The notes under the pieces are model-generated. The model was given only the letters and a program-made list of their open reading frames with translations. It was not told where the DNA came from and made no database searches. This document shows positions 26,834 to 35,790 of a stretch of 64,000 nucleotides of DNA, piece after piece (position 1 is the stretch's first letter; the number at the start of each line of letters is the position of its first letter). The stretch is from JBAYIE01 sp041665785 (GTDB lineage: Bacteria; Bacteroidota; Bacteroidia; UKL13-3). The stretch spans positions 62,001-126,000 of the forward strand of contig JBAYIE010000002.1 of assembly GCA_041665785.1 (NCBI GenBank), written 5' to 3'. A program made the translations under genes and the position numbers.

Positions 26834-26995
26834 TTGGGCGCGCCCCCTGAAGTTAAGCGCGGAAGATGCTTATAAATGAAGTAATTATTCGTCGCGCATT
26901 CTTCAGAGGTCGGGCTTTCGCTACTCGCTTTTCATGAAGTATTGCTAATGCAAACTTCATAAAAGAGCTCAAACAGGCCGCTCAATCCCTCGCGC
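26834..26995. repeat. Putative Bacteroidetes dispersed intergenic element
   Basis: This 162-base block opens with the palindrome GGGCGCGCCC (26836-26845), contains GGTCGGGCTTTCGCTACTCG, then a hairpin, and closes with AGGCCGCTCAATCCCTCGCG. I recall similar head, middle and tail blocks in intergenic regions of many Bacteroidetes genomes, but cannot verify this here. It has no coding potential and only one copy is seen in the window. It may be a small mobile repeat or a structured RNA. The remaining 216 bases to the next gene (26996-27211) show nothing else I can support. Confidence 0.5.
26934..26960. other. Hairpin inside the intergenic element
   Basis: ATGAAGT (26934-26940) and TTGC (26942-26945) pair with GCAA (26950-26953) and ACTTCAT (26954-26960): 11 pairs, one bulged A at 26941 and a TAAT loop. 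It sits between the two conserved-looking blocks of the element. AAAA follows on the plus strand and TTTT precedes it, so it could also act as a bidirectional terminator. Confidence 0.55.
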
Positions 26996-27211
26996 ATTAT
27001 CCTCAAAAAAGAGTGTAGTGGCAATCATAGAATTTGCAGGTATTGCAATTGCGATTTTTCATTAAACTTATCAGCTATTGCAACAAAACGGGTTACCCTT
27101 GTTTTTAATTGAACGGTCATCTTGTCTTTCAAAGGATGAATGAAAAAAATAAGCCCCGTTAATAACAGGTTTTGGAGTTAAAATAAGCACGCAACAATAT
27201 ATATTTACATT

Positions 27212-28375
27212 ATGAAAAGGTTCCTGAAACGTTTACTGATTGCTCTTGGTATAATTGTTATTCTCCTCGAAACCGGTTTGGTGCTGACCGACAATGGGTA
27301 TGTGAACAAGGTGCTTCAACTCACTGTATTGAGAGGCATCAACGAGCCCGATATTTATGAACTGGAATTGTTTGATTACGATATTGTAGCCATCGATCAA
27401 CCACAACCATGGGCGGCATCGGTGCGATACAATACCGTTTCACCGGATGCGGCAGCTATCAGAACCATGGAAAAGCTCAGGACCACTGGTTTCCTGGTGG
27501 TGCATCGCGACAGCCTGTTGTTTGAAAAATACTGGGAAAACGCTACAGCAGAAACGGTTTCCAATTCATTTTCCATGGCTAAATCGATCGTGGGTATTTT
27601 GATTGGATGTGCGCTTAAAGATGGTTTGATTCAGAGCATAGATCAACCGGTGAGTGATTTTATTCCAGCATTTAAAGAACCATCCAAAGCCGGAATTACG
27701 ATCCGTCATTTGCTGACAATGAGCAGCGGATTGGATTTTAAAGAAGATTATGTAAGTGTATTTTCATGGCCGGCCGAAGCCTATTACGGACCGGATGTAA
27801 ATGGCTTGACCATGAAAGGAAATGCGGTGATGAAGCCGGGAACCGTTTGGCAATACAAAGGCGGCGACACTCAATTGCTCGGTATGATTTTAACAAAAGT
27901 TACCGGAATGAAAGTTTCGGATTATGCTTCATTGAAATTGTGGAAACCTATTGGAGCAGAAAACACCGCATATTGGAGCAAGGATGAGGTGGGAAATGTA
28001 AAGGTGTCGTGCTGTTATTATGCTTCAGCGCGTGACTTTGCAAAGATCGGGCGTTTGTACAAAGAATATGGTCGATGGGGCGAAAAGCAAATTGTTGATT
28101 CAGCATATGTCGTTGGATCTATAACCAATGCGCCATTGGTGGATATAAGTCAAAAACCTGTTGTGAAATACGGGTTTCAATGGTGGCTGATGAACTACAA
28201 ACATCAGAATATTTTTTATATGCGCGGTATTCGTGGTCAATATGTTTTCGTGATTCCCGCTATGGATTTGATCGTGGTAAGGCTTGGTCATTTACGCGGA
28301 GAAAAAGGCAGCGACAATATTCCATCCGATGTGTATGTTTATCTGGATGCAGCCTTTCAGGTTGCCGGGATCTGA
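27212..28375 (+). CDS. Serine hydrolase of the beta-lactamase/esterase (class C-like) family
   Basis: Membrane-anchored or secreted hydrolase of 387 residues. An N-terminal hydrophobic segment (LIALGIIVILLETGLVL) anchors it. The SxxK motif is S121-M-A-K124 in NSFSMAKSIVGIL; the second motif is probably YAS in CCYYASARDFAK; the region GFQWWLMN occupies the place before the third motif. These are features of the AmpC/EstB/penicillin-binding fold. Lactamase, esterase and D-amino-acid peptidase activities cannot be separated from sequence. miaA follows seven bases after the stop. Confidence 0.87.
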   Translation: MKRFLKRLLIALGIIVILLETGLVLTDNGYVNKVLQLTVLRGINEPDIYELELFDYDIVAIDQPQPWAASVRYNTVSPDAAAIRTMEKLRTTGFLVVHRDSLLFEKYWENATAETVSNSFSMAKSIVGILIGCALKDGLIQSIDQPVSDFIPAFKEPSKAGITIRHLLTMSSGLDFKEDYVSVFSWPAEAYYGPDVNGLTMKGNAVMKPGTVWQYKGGDTQLLGMILTKVTGMKVSDYASLKLWKPIGAENTAYWSKDEVGNVKVSCCYYASARDFAKIGRLYKEYGRWGEKQIVDSAYVVGSITNAPLVDISQKPVVKYGFQWWLMNYKHQNIFYMRGIRGQYVFVIPAMDLIVVRLGHLRGEKGSDNIPSDVYVYLDAAFQVAGI

Positions 28376-28381
28376 TACAAC

Positions 28382-29302
28382 ATGAACGCCAAGCCCATTT
28401 ATGTTGTACTTGGACCGACTGCCAGCGGTAAAACCCGTTTGGCTGTGCGTTTTGCTGCCGCTTTAAATTCGGAAATCATCAGTGCCGATTCGCGTCAGGT
28501 TTTTAAAGACATGAATCTCGGAACGGGGAAAGACTATGAGGAGTATATTCAGGAAGGACGAAAAATACCGGTCCATTTAATCGATCTGGCAGAACCGGGC
28601 GAAGATTTTCATTTAACGGCATACATGGAACATTTTTACAGCGTATATGCCGGGCTGGAAAAGCGCAATTTGATTCCTGTTTTATGCGGTGGAAGCGGAT
28701 TGTATCTGGAAGCTGTGCTGAAAGGATTTGCCTATGCATTTGTTCCGGTAGACAGGGATCGGCGAAAAGATTTGGAAGCATTTTCAAAAAAGGAACTGGA
28801 AGAGTTTTTTCAATCCTTACCCGAAACTCCATTTCGCAAATTGGCCGATACATCAACACACAAGCGTCTGATACGTGCTATTGAAATCAGTGAATACCTG
28901 ATTGTGCATCCGGAGTATGAAAAAATATTACCTGCATTTAGGCCGATAATTTTTGGTTTAAATCCTCCGGTTAACGAGCGCAGGAAAAATATTGAAATAC
29001 GTTTGAAACAGCGACTCGAAGCAGGGTTGGTGGAAGAAGTTGCACAATTGCGTTTGCGATTATCCGACGAACAATTGATGCGTTACGGATTGGAATATAA
29101 ATTCATCACTCAGTACTTAAGAAATGAGATGAGCAAAGAGAAAATGGTACAACTTCTAACCATTGCGATTCAACAATTTGCAAAGCGTCAAATGACCTAT
29201 TTCAGAAAGCTGGAGCGGGAAGGATATCAAATTCATTGGGTAAATCACGAAACCTCTTTGGCAGATTTATTGGCAGTCAGAAATAAGAAAGCCGCCGGCT
29301 AG
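28382..29302 (+). CDS. miaA: tRNA dimethylallyltransferase
   Basis: Adds a dimethylallyl group to adenosine 37 of tRNAs that read codons starting with U. The 306-residue protein has the P-loop GPTASGKT at 11-18, the substrate motif ISADSRQVFKDMNLGTGKD and the allyl-site segment VLCGGSGLYLEAVLKG, then LIRAIEISEYL. It ends with the anticodon-stem-binding helix and a typical FAKRQMTYFRK near the C-terminus. It is close behind the serine hydrolase gene and probably co-transcribed with it. Confidence 0.96.
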   Translation: MNAKPIYVVLGPTASGKTRLAVRFAAALNSEIISADSRQVFKDMNLGTGKDYEEYIQEGRKIPVHLIDLAEPGEDFHLTAYMEHFYSVYAGLEKRNLIPVLCGGSGLYLEAVLKGFAYAFVPVDRDRRKDLEAFSKKELEEFFQSLPETPFRKLADTSTHKRLIRAIEISEYLIVHPEYEKILPAFRPIIFGLNPPVNERRKNIEIRLKQRLEAGLVEEVAQLRLRLSDEQLMRYGLEYKFITQYLRNEMSKEKMVQLLTIAIQQFAKRQMTYFRKLEREGYQIHWVNHETSLADLLAVRNKKAAG

Positions 29303-29325
29303 AAGCGACTATAAGTTGGTTTGAA

Positions 29326-29481
29326 TTATTTCTTTTTTGGTTTGATCTTCCTCGGTTTTAACATGCGAGATACTTTATGGATTTGAGAAACCTCCTTTAT
29401 GTTGTCAAAATCAATCCATACGGAATGAACGTATTGTGCTAAAAGCTCAATGGGATCTTGCGATGGTTTCTTGGTCGTCAT
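29326..29481 (-). CDS. Small basic protein of unknown function
   Basis: A possible 51-residue protein, MTTKKPSQDPIELLAQYVHS to SRMLKPRKIKPKKK, with a lysine-rich tail. I chose the ATG at 29481 because a promoter-like TTG-N21-TACCTTTC lies at 29559-29528, downstream of the other in-frame ATG (29571). The first half could form an amphipathic helix. It is convergent with miaA, with only 23 bases between stops. No family recognised; it may not be a gene. Confidence 0.45.
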   Translation of the reverse strand: MTTKKPSQDPIELLAQYVHSVWIDFDNIKEVSQIHKVSRMLKPRKIKPKKK

Positions 29482-29527
29482 AGGAATGTGATTTAAGTAA
29501 AAATGCATACGCGTTGTATTGGTATTG

Positions 29528-29559
29528 GAAAGGTAGGTTGACAGTTCGCTTGAAAACAA
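29528..29559 (-). promoter_or_regulatory. Possible promoter of the small basic protein gene
   Basis: Minus strand TTG (29559-29557), 21-base spacer, then TACCTTTC (29535-29528), one mismatch from TAnnTTTG. The ATG follows 46 bases downstream. Confidence 0.35.
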
Positions 29560-29733
29560 GAATGAAAACATTCTTTTGTATGTTAATCATTTGATATACA
29601 GCAAGAAAAAATTTGCTCCTGCGTATAATTTCATGCTTCATACCTCTAACAAGGGTGTTCATGAGTAAGAGTGATACCCATATCAATGACAAGCATCTTA
29701 ATTGCCTAATACAGCAGCCGCACACGATTCTTT

Positions 29734-29763
29734 TTGATTGTAATTGCAGCTGGTTTAACTTGG
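29734..29763 (+). promoter_or_regulatory. Possible promoter of the response regulator gene
   Basis: TTG (29734-29736), 19-base spacer, TAACTTGG (29756-29763), one mismatch from TAnnTTTG. Transcription would start at or just before the ATG at 29769, giving an almost leaderless message and arguing against the longer reading frame that opens at 29613. Confidence 0.4.
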
Positions 29764-29768
29764 GTCCC

Positions 29769-30431
29769 ATGAACGAAAGGATCCGGGTTGCGATTTGCGA
29801 CGATCACAAAATATTCAGGAATGGAGTTATTTCATCCCTGAAGCCTTTTAATAATATTGAAATCGTGGCCGATACGGAGAATGGTACTGAGTTGTTGAAA
29901 AAGATTCATTCGACTTCTCCAGATATTGTATTGCTGGATATCAATATGCCGGAAATGGATGGACTTGAAGTGTGTAAACGCATCAAGAGTAAATATCCCG
30001 AAGTACATGTGATCGGACTTTCCTTGCATGAGCAGGTGTATTTTATAACCGGAATGTTCAAAGCCGGTGCCGGAAGTTACCTGTTAAAAGATGTGGATCC
30101 TGAAGAAATGGTACACGCCATGCAACAGGTTTATATACATGGCTTTTACCTGCACGACCAAATTCCGGTTGACCTGGTGAAAAATCTCGTGAAAATGGAT
30201 CACCCTGCAGTTGGACTGTTTATAGAAAGTAATGAAGAACTTAAAGAAAGAGACATTGCATTATTGCGTATGATAACGGCAGAATATACCAACAATGAGA
30301 TAGCCGAAAAGCTTTCATTGAGTCCGGTGACCATAGAAAATTATCGCAATCAATTGCTCAAAAAAACAGGAGCGAGAAATACAGCCGGACTCGTTACGTA
30401 TGCTATACGAAAAGGGTATGTTATTTTGTAA
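29769..30431 (+). CDS. Two-component response regulator, NarL/LuxR type
   Basis: DNA-binding regulator of 220 residues. The receiver domain has the acidic pair D11/D12 in AICDDHKIFRNG and the phosphoacceptor D57 in IVLLDINMPEMDG; later K and S/T switch residues fit GLSLHE and AGAGSYLLKDVDPEE. The C-terminal LuxR-type helix-turn-helix is NNEIAEKLSLSPVTIENYRN. I start at ATG 29769, where the receiver fold begins; the reading frame is open to 29613 but that part is unlike the family. The stop lies one base from the stop of a convergent histidine kinase, its likely partner. Confidence 0.9.
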   Translation: MNERIRVAICDDHKIFRNGVISSLKPFNNIEIVADTENGTELLKKIHSTSPDIVLLDINMPEMDGLEVCKRIKSKYPEVHVIGLSLHEQVYFITGMFKAGAGSYLLKDVDPEEMVHAMQQVYIHGFYLHDQIPVDLVKNLVKMDHPAVGLFIESNEELKERDIALLRMITAEYTNNEIAEKLSLSPVTIENYRNQLLKKTGARNTAGLVTYAIRKGYVIL

Positions 30432-30432
30432 A

Positions 30433-31224
30433 TCAACGGGGTAAAGGCAATGTTAAAGTTGCTTTCATTCCTTTTCCAGGTGTTGAATCTAAGGCACATA
30501 CTGCACCGATCATTTTAGCCCGGCTTTCCATATTTCTTATGCCCAATCCTTTAGCTGTAATAATATCTAAATCAAATCCTATCCCATTATCCCTGTAAAT
30601 GACACAGAATTGGTGGTTGCGAACATCCAGATCTATATGAACAATAGTGGCATTGGCATATTTGAGGGTGTTATGTAAAAGTTCCTGGAGGATCCGGTAA
30701 ATCATGAGTTCCTCTTCAAAACCGGGACGTTGTATAGTATCTGCGACTTCCACTACTATGCGTAAATTGCTTCCTTGTACCAAAGGTTTTATTTGTTCCT
30801 CAAGAATATAGGACAGGCCAAATTTTTCGAGTCCGGGCGGAATGAGATTATGTGCAATTCTGCGGGTACTTTGTATGGAATGATCCACCACGGTAACCAG
30901 TTCTTCCAGAAGTCCGGATTGAATCTCCGGGTCGTTCACTTTGTTAAACCCCTTTATGCGCATACCAATCGTGCTCAGGTTGACCCCAATTTCATCATGC
31001 ACATCGCGTGCAAAACGTGTGCGTTCTTCTTCCAGTGTTTTCAGATTGCTGAAGATCAGTTGTTCCTGAAATGCCTTCTCCATGTTGAATTTTTCTTCCC
31101 TTGCTCTGACCGATTTTCTGTTATAAACAACAAACAAAACGATGGAGGTGCATGCCAATAAAAGCATGCCCGCTGTTCCCACAAACAATATAAAATACAA
31201 ATCTATTGACGGGGATGTATCCAT
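30433..31224 (-). CDS. Sensor histidine kinase (HisKA_3/NarX-like)
   Basis: Membrane kinase of 263 residues. One helix near the N-terminus (LFVGTAGMLLLACTSIVLFVVY) is followed by a coiled coil, the phosphoacceptor box RFARDVHDEIGVNLS with H76, and an ATPase domain: N box LQELLHNTLKYANATIVHI, G1 YRDNGIGFD and G2 GLGIRNMESRAK. There is no extracellular sensor domain, so sensing may be done by the 7TM protein encoded just upstream, whose stop overlaps this start by 22 bases. Kinases of this type pair with LuxR-type regulators such as the convergent gene next door. Confidence 0.92.
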   Translation of the reverse strand: MDTSPSIDLYFILFVGTAGMLLLACTSIVLFVVYNRKSVRAREEKFNMEKAFQEQLIFSNLKTLEEERTRFARDVHDEIGVNLSTIGMRIKGFNKVNDPEIQSGLLEELVTVVDHSIQSTRRIAHNLIPPGLEKFGLSYILEEQIKPLVQGSNLRIVVEVADTIQRPGFEEELMIYRILQELLHNTLKYANATIVHIDLDVRNHQFCVIYRDNGIGFDLDIITAKGLGIRNMESRAKMIGAVCALDSTPGKGMKATLTLPLPR

Positions 31225-31877
31225 AACGCTTTAGCAAAAAAGAGATAATGTAAAAGAAGGAAAACATTGTGAAGAGCCCAAACCAGATTCATTTGAGGTA
31301 AAATCAGATTCACCATCAGGACAGCAAAGAAACTCGAGGCATAATACAGTATGATGCCCAGTGTTATCCAGAACATGGGCATATGCAACAGCGTACCTGA
31401 ATTCTCTGTATTTAACAAATAAATATGGACGATGGCATAAAAAAGAATTATTAAAAACTCAATTCCTCTTGCATAGGTGTTGAATGTAAACAAGGATTGG
31501 AGGAAAAGGGAATTGACCACAGAGAAGACAGTAAATACAATTACCAGGGTAAAAATAAAGTTGCGTGGGATAAGCTTGTGAATGTGCTCACTATACAAAA
31601 ACGACAAGAATCCGAACTCAATCAGGGTAAACACATGCAGGACAGGGAAATTGTTTATTTTATAAAAAAATAACGCAATGGCTACTAATTCCGTCAGAGC
31701 AGAAAGAATCAGAAAAAGGGACAGGGAACGTAAGTCCCTGTCCTGGTAACGAAAGTTTTTCACACCGATAAAGGTGGGAAGCAGCACAAAAGAAGCTGCA
31801 ATCAATGCAAAGTATTTTGACAAAGGTTGTCGGGTTATGAACTCAAAGGACTGTTCGCATCGCAATAGCTCGGACAT
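31203..31877 (-). CDS. Seven-transmembrane protein upstream of the histidine kinase
   Basis: A 224-residue integral membrane protein with seven hydrophobic helices (starting at KYFALIAASFVLLPTF, then LFLILSALTELVAIALFF, VLHVFTLIEFGFLSFLY, FIFTLVIVFTVFSVV, FLIILFYAIVHIYLL, ITLGIILYYASSFFAVLM and VWALHNVFLLLHYLFFAKAL). I do not recognise a named family. It overlaps the kinase by 22 bases and the small upstream gene by 43, which argues for an operon. A TTG at 31823 could be the real start and would remove the overlap with the small gene. A sensory role is inferred from context only. Confidence 0.75.
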   Translation of the reverse strand: MSELLRCEQSFEFITRQPLSKYFALIAASFVLLPTFIGVKNFRYQDRDLRSLSLFLILSALTELVAIALFFYKINNFPVLHVFTLIEFGFLSFLYSEHIHKLIPRNFIFTLVIVFTVFSVVNSLFLQSLFTFNTYARGIEFLIILFYAIVHIYLLNTENSGTLLHMPMFWITLGIILYYASSFFAVLMVNLILPQMNLVWALHNVFLLLHYLFFAKALWIHPRQ

Positions 31878-32215
31878 GGAACGGCGAAATCATAGATGCC
31901 ACTTGTGGTGGCCTCAGGAGAAAGGTCTATCATGTCGTTTCCTTGTGCATCTACACCTACCAGCATTACTTTCATAGGAAGCGGAGTGCCGGCATTGGGT
32001 TCCGGACTGTCGTAACCGAAGTAAATACGAACCTGGTTAATTCCTGATTCAGCCATTAGCGCTGTAACATCGGCCAGATCGAATGTGAAAGCATTGGCCA
32101 GATAACCGGATAAAGGCTCAGCACCCAACATGGTTGTAGTGTTGAAGTTACGCCAGTTTTCGGTGTAAGTTTCCGCTTCTGGCAACGGAATGGGAGAAAT
32201 AGGAGGTTTAATCAT
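31835..32215 (-). CDS. Small protein with PCPxxCD tail, unknown function
   Basis: A 126-residue soluble protein with no signal peptide. It has a strand-rich centre (QVRIYFGYDS, MKVMLVGVDAQGNDMI) and ends IYDFAVPCPSYCDANSPL (residues 107-124), with two conserved-looking cysteines, C114 and C118. I recall similar small Bacteroidetes proteins with a PCPxxCDxxSPL ending, but no described function. It is the first gene of the run with the 7TM protein and histidine kinase. The cysteine pair could bind metal or be redox-active; this is inference. Confidence 0.72.
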   Translation of the reverse strand: MIKPPISPIPLPEAETYTENWRNFNTTTMLGAEPLSGYLANAFTFDLADVTALMAESGINQVRIYFGYDSPEPNAGTPLPMKVMLVGVDAQGNDMIDLSPEATTSGIYDFAVPCPSYCDANSPLSS

Positions 32216-32440
32216 AATGTCAGGGTGTTTAGAGTTGAAAACGAATGTAAAAAGATTTTAATAGAATCAGGGCATGAAGAATTAAGTCTTCCTTTTGATT
32301 TATTGAGCGGCAACTCTTGTTTTCTAAATCCGGATCGGAAGGGATAAAAAACACGGTTTAGAAAATGCTAAAATTAGTAGCAAAAATGCCGGTATTTTAT
32401 TGTGCAGAGAACGAATTCGTATGTATATTGTTAGCCTGTT

Positions 32441-35293
32441 ATGAAGCGAGACAAGGAGCAGGTTACAACAAACGGAGAAGCCGGATTTATTGAGGTATTG
32501 GGTGCCCGAGAGCATAACCTGAAGAACATAGATGTAAATATTCCACGCAACAAACTGGTTACAATAACCGGATTGAGCGGAAGCGGAAAGTCTTCGCTTG
32601 CATTTGATACTTTATTTGCCGAAGGCCAAAGACGCTACATGGAAAGTTTTTCGGCTTATGCGCGACAATTTATCGGAAATATGGAGCGCCCCGACGTGGA
32701 TAAGATCAATGGTTTGTCGCCGGTGATTTCCATCGAACAAAAAACAGTCAATAAAAATCCCCGGTCTACAGTAGGAACCATTACCGAGATTTATGATTTT
32801 ATGCGATTGTTGTATGCACGCGTAGCCGATGCCTACAGTTACGAAAGTGGCGAACGTATGGTGCGGATGACGGAAGAGCAAATCATTTCTACCATTGTGC
32901 AACAGTTTGCAGGTAAAAAGATCATGTTGCTTGCACCGCTCATCAAGGGACGTAAAGGGCATTACCGCGAGTTGTTTGAACAAATCAGAAAACAAGGATA
33001 TACCAAAGTCAGGCTGGATGGAGAGATTCAGGATCTGGTTCCGAAGATGCAAGCTGACCGCTACAAAATTCACGATATAGAAGTATTGATTGATCGCATC
33101 GAACCCAGACAGGATTCGCGATTCCGCATTGCGGAGAGTGTTCGAAGTGCTTTGAAAATCGGGAAAGGAACATTGGTATTGATCGATACGGATTCAAAAA
33201 AGCCTTTTCATTTCAGCAAATTTTTGATGGATCCGGTGAGCGGAATCAGTTACGATGAACCGCAACCCAATTCGTTTTCCTTTAATTCACCTTATGGTGC
33301 TTGTCCTGCCTGCGATGGACTGGGTGTAATGAGCCGAATCAACGAAAGTCATATCATTCCGGATAAAAGTCTTTCGATCAACAAGGGTGGAATTGTGCCC
33401 CTGGGAGAAGCACGCGACAACTGGACTTTCATGCAATTGAAAGGGCTGGCTAAAATGCACAAGTTCACCTTTCACGATCCGCTCGAAAAATTATCGGAGC
33501 AAGCCATGCAAGCCATTTTGTATGGAACGGAAGAACCCATTCCGGTTACGACTAATTATTCAGGTCAGCCCCAAACCTGGAACTCAAAATGGGAAGGATT
33601 GGTTCCCTTTATCTCGCGTCATTATCACGAAAAGAGCAGCGATAGTGTGGCGCGATGGGCCGAAGAATTTATGTCGATAGAACCATGTTCTGAATGCAAA
33701 GGAGCGCGCCTGAAGCAAGAGTCTCTCTTCTATCGTATAGGCGACAAAAACATTGCAGAGTTATCTGCCATGGAAATAACTGAATTGGAGCAATGGTTTA
33801 GTCAGGTAGAAAAATCTCTCGACGATAAACAAAAACATATAGCCGCTGAAATTTTGAAAGAAATACGCAGTCGTATAAAATTCCTGATTGGTGTGGGCAT
33901 TGATTACCTCACCCTTAATTCACCGGCCCGATCACTGAGTGGCGGTGAGGCTCAACGGATCAGGCTGGCCACACAAATCGGATCTCAACTGACAGGTGTA
34001 TTGTATATTCTGGATGAACCCAGTATTGGTTTACATCAGCGCGACAATAACCGCCTGATTCAATCTTTAAAGGAATTGCGCGATGTAGGGAACAGTGTAA
34101 TTGTGGTAGAGCACGATAAAGATATGATGGCTGAATGCGATTATATTCTGGATCTGGGTTATGGGGCAGGTATACACGGTGGACATATAGCTGCACAAGG
34201 TACCTGGAAGGAGATGTTAAAATCCGATTCGGTAACAGCGAATTACCTGAATGGAAAGCTACGTATAGAAGTTCCTGCAAAGCGGCGTAAAGGCAACGGT
34301 AAAAAGCTGGTCCTGAGTGGAGCCAATGGCAATAACCTGAAATCGGTGAGCGCTGAATTTCCATTGGGTACTTTAATAGCCATAACCGGAGTGAGTGGTA
34401 GCGGAAAGTCGAGTTTGATCAACGAAACCTTATATCCGATTTTGCGCCAGCATTTTTACGGATCGCATCAAAAACCGTTAACGTATAAAAAGCTAACCGG
34501 ACTGGAACATGTGGACAAGGTGATTGATATCGATCAAAGTCCGATCGGTCGAACCCCGCGCAGCAATCCGGCCACGTATGTGGAAGTGTTCAGCGATATC
34601 CGCAATTTGTTTTCGGGATTACCGGAAGCAAAAATCAGAGGGTACAAACCCGGCCGCTTTTCATTCAATGTGAAAGGTGGAAGATGCGAAACCTGTCAGG
34701 GTGCGGGCATGCGAACCATCGAAATGAATTTTCTTCCCGATGTATATGTGCATTGTGAAACCTGCAACGGTAAACGTTACAACCGCGAAACACTGGAAGT
34801 GCGTTACAAGGGAAAAAGCATCAACGATGTATTGAACATGAGCATTGAAGATGCTGTTCGCTTCTTTGAACATTCACCGCAGATTTTGCGTAAAATTCAG
34901 GCACTGAACGATGTTGGATTAGGATATTTAACGCTGGGACAACAAAGCACCACCCTGAGCGGAGGCGAAGCACAACGGGTAAAACTGGCAACCGAACTGA
35001 GTAAACGGGATACGGGAAATACCTTGTATATTCTGGATGAACCTACAACCGGTTTGCATTTTGAGGATATCCGCGTATTGCTGGATGTATTGCAAAAATT
35101 GGTTGAAAAGGGAAATTCCATTATCGTAATTGAACACAATATGGACGTGATCAAAGTGGCGGATCATGTTATAGACATGGGACCCGAAGGTGGAAAATAC
35201 GGAGGTGAAGTACTTTGTGCAGGTACACCTGAAGCTGTGGCAAAAGTTAAAACCAGTCACACGGGATTTTATCTGAAAAAAGAATTGGCCTGA
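32441..35293 (+). CDS. uvrA: Excinuclease ABC subunit A
   Basis: DNA-damage recognition ATPase of nucleotide excision repair, loading UvrB on lesions. At 950 residues it has the usual length. The first Walker A is GLSGSGKSS (44-52); the first ABC signature LSGGEAQRIRLATQ is followed by YILDEPSIGLHQRDN. The second half has GVSGSGKSSLINETL and LSGGEAQRVKLATEL with YILDEPTTGLHFEDI. Zinc-binding cysteines are in GACPACDGLG, CSECKGARL and GRCETCQGAG/CETCNGKRY. The 225-base upstream gap is divergent from the small PCPxxCD gene; I see no clear promoter box for uvrA there. Confidence 0.98.
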   Translation: MKRDKEQVTTNGEAGFIEVLGAREHNLKNIDVNIPRNKLVTITGLSGSGKSSLAFDTLFAEGQRRYMESFSAYARQFIGNMERPDVDKINGLSPVISIEQKTVNKNPRSTVGTITEIYDFMRLLYARVADAYSYESGERMVRMTEEQIISTIVQQFAGKKIMLLAPLIKGRKGHYRELFEQIRKQGYTKVRLDGEIQDLVPKMQADRYKIHDIEVLIDRIEPRQDSRFRIAESVRSALKIGKGTLVLIDTDSKKPFHFSKFLMDPVSGISYDEPQPNSFSFNSPYGACPACDGLGVMSRINESHIIPDKSLSINKGGIVPLGEARDNWTFMQLKGLAKMHKFTFHDPLEKLSEQAMQAILYGTEEPIPVTTNYSGQPQTWNSKWEGLVPFISRHYHEKSSDSVARWAEEFMSIEPCSECKGARLKQESLFYRIGDKNIAELSAMEITELEQWFSQVEKSLDDKQKHIAAEILKEIRSRIKFLIGVGIDYLTLNSPARSLSGGEAQRIRLATQIGSQLTGVLYILDEPSIGLHQRDNNRLIQSLKELRDVGNSVIVVEHDKDMMAECDYILDLGYGAGIHGGHIAAQGTWKEMLKSDSVTANYLNGKLRIEVPAKRRKGNGKKLVLSGANGNNLKSVSAEFPLGTLIAITGVSGSGKSSLINETLYPILRQHFYGSHQKPLTYKKLTGLEHVDKVIDIDQSPIGRTPRSNPATYVEVFSDIRNLFSGLPEAKIRGYKPGRFSFNVKGGRCETCQGAGMRTIEMNFLPDVYVHCETCNGKRYNRETLEVRYKGKSINDVLNMSIEDAVRFFEHSPQILRKIQALNDVGLGYLTLGQQSTTLSGGEAQRVKLATELSKRDTGNTLYILDEPTTGLHFEDIRVLLDVLQKLVEKGNSIIVIEHNMDVIKVADHVIDMGPEGGKYGGEVLCAGTPEAVAKVKTSHTGFYLKKELA

Positions 35294-35367
35294 TTTTTTT
35301 CGGGAGCTAATTATTATCAGTTTATTTATGCAACCTTTAGCTGAAATTCGGAGAAACGAATACTGTT

Positions 35368-35772
35368 ATGATGCTTGCACCCTACCTCATTTTTGAAGGC
35401 ACCTGTGAGGAAGCCTTTGAGTTTTACAAAAATTGTTTTGAAGGTGAAATCATCACCTTAACCCGCTATAACGGTTCGCCAGAGCCGGTACCCGAGGATT
35501 ATAAAGAGAAAGTGATGCATGCTGAACTGGTTTTTGAAAACAACAGCATACAAGGCTGCGATCAGATGCCCGGTAAACTTTTTGTAAAAGGAACGGATTT
35601 TTCGCTCTCTATCAGTGTGATGGAAGTATTCGTACTGGATAAAATTTTTAGTCGCCTTGCCGAAGGGGGAACTGTAACCATGCCTTTGCAGGATACCTTT
35701 TGGGGTGCACGATTCGGAACCATAACCGACCGTTTCGGCATACGCTGGATGTTTAGTTGCGATTTGAACTGA
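35368..35772 (+). CDS. VOC/PhnB-like family protein
   Basis: Small 134-residue protein of the vicinal-oxygen-chelate (glyoxalase-like) superfamily, PhnB/YjdN group. It opens with APYLIFEGTCEEAFEFYKNCF, has VMHAELVFENNSIQGCD in the middle and ends GGTVTMPLQDTFWGARFGTITDRFG, the typical PhnB-like pattern. The group contains uncharacterised enzymes and antibiotic-binding proteins, so the substrate is unknown. It lies 74 bases after uvrA. Confidence 0.88.
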   Translation: MMLAPYLIFEGTCEEAFEFYKNCFEGEIITLTRYNGSPEPVPEDYKEKVMHAELVFENNSIQGCDQMPGKLFVKGTDFSLSISVMEVFVLDKIFSRLAEGGTVTMPLQDTFWGARFGTITDRFGIRWMFSCDLN

Positions 35773-35790
35773 AGTGATTCAGCTTGGTTC

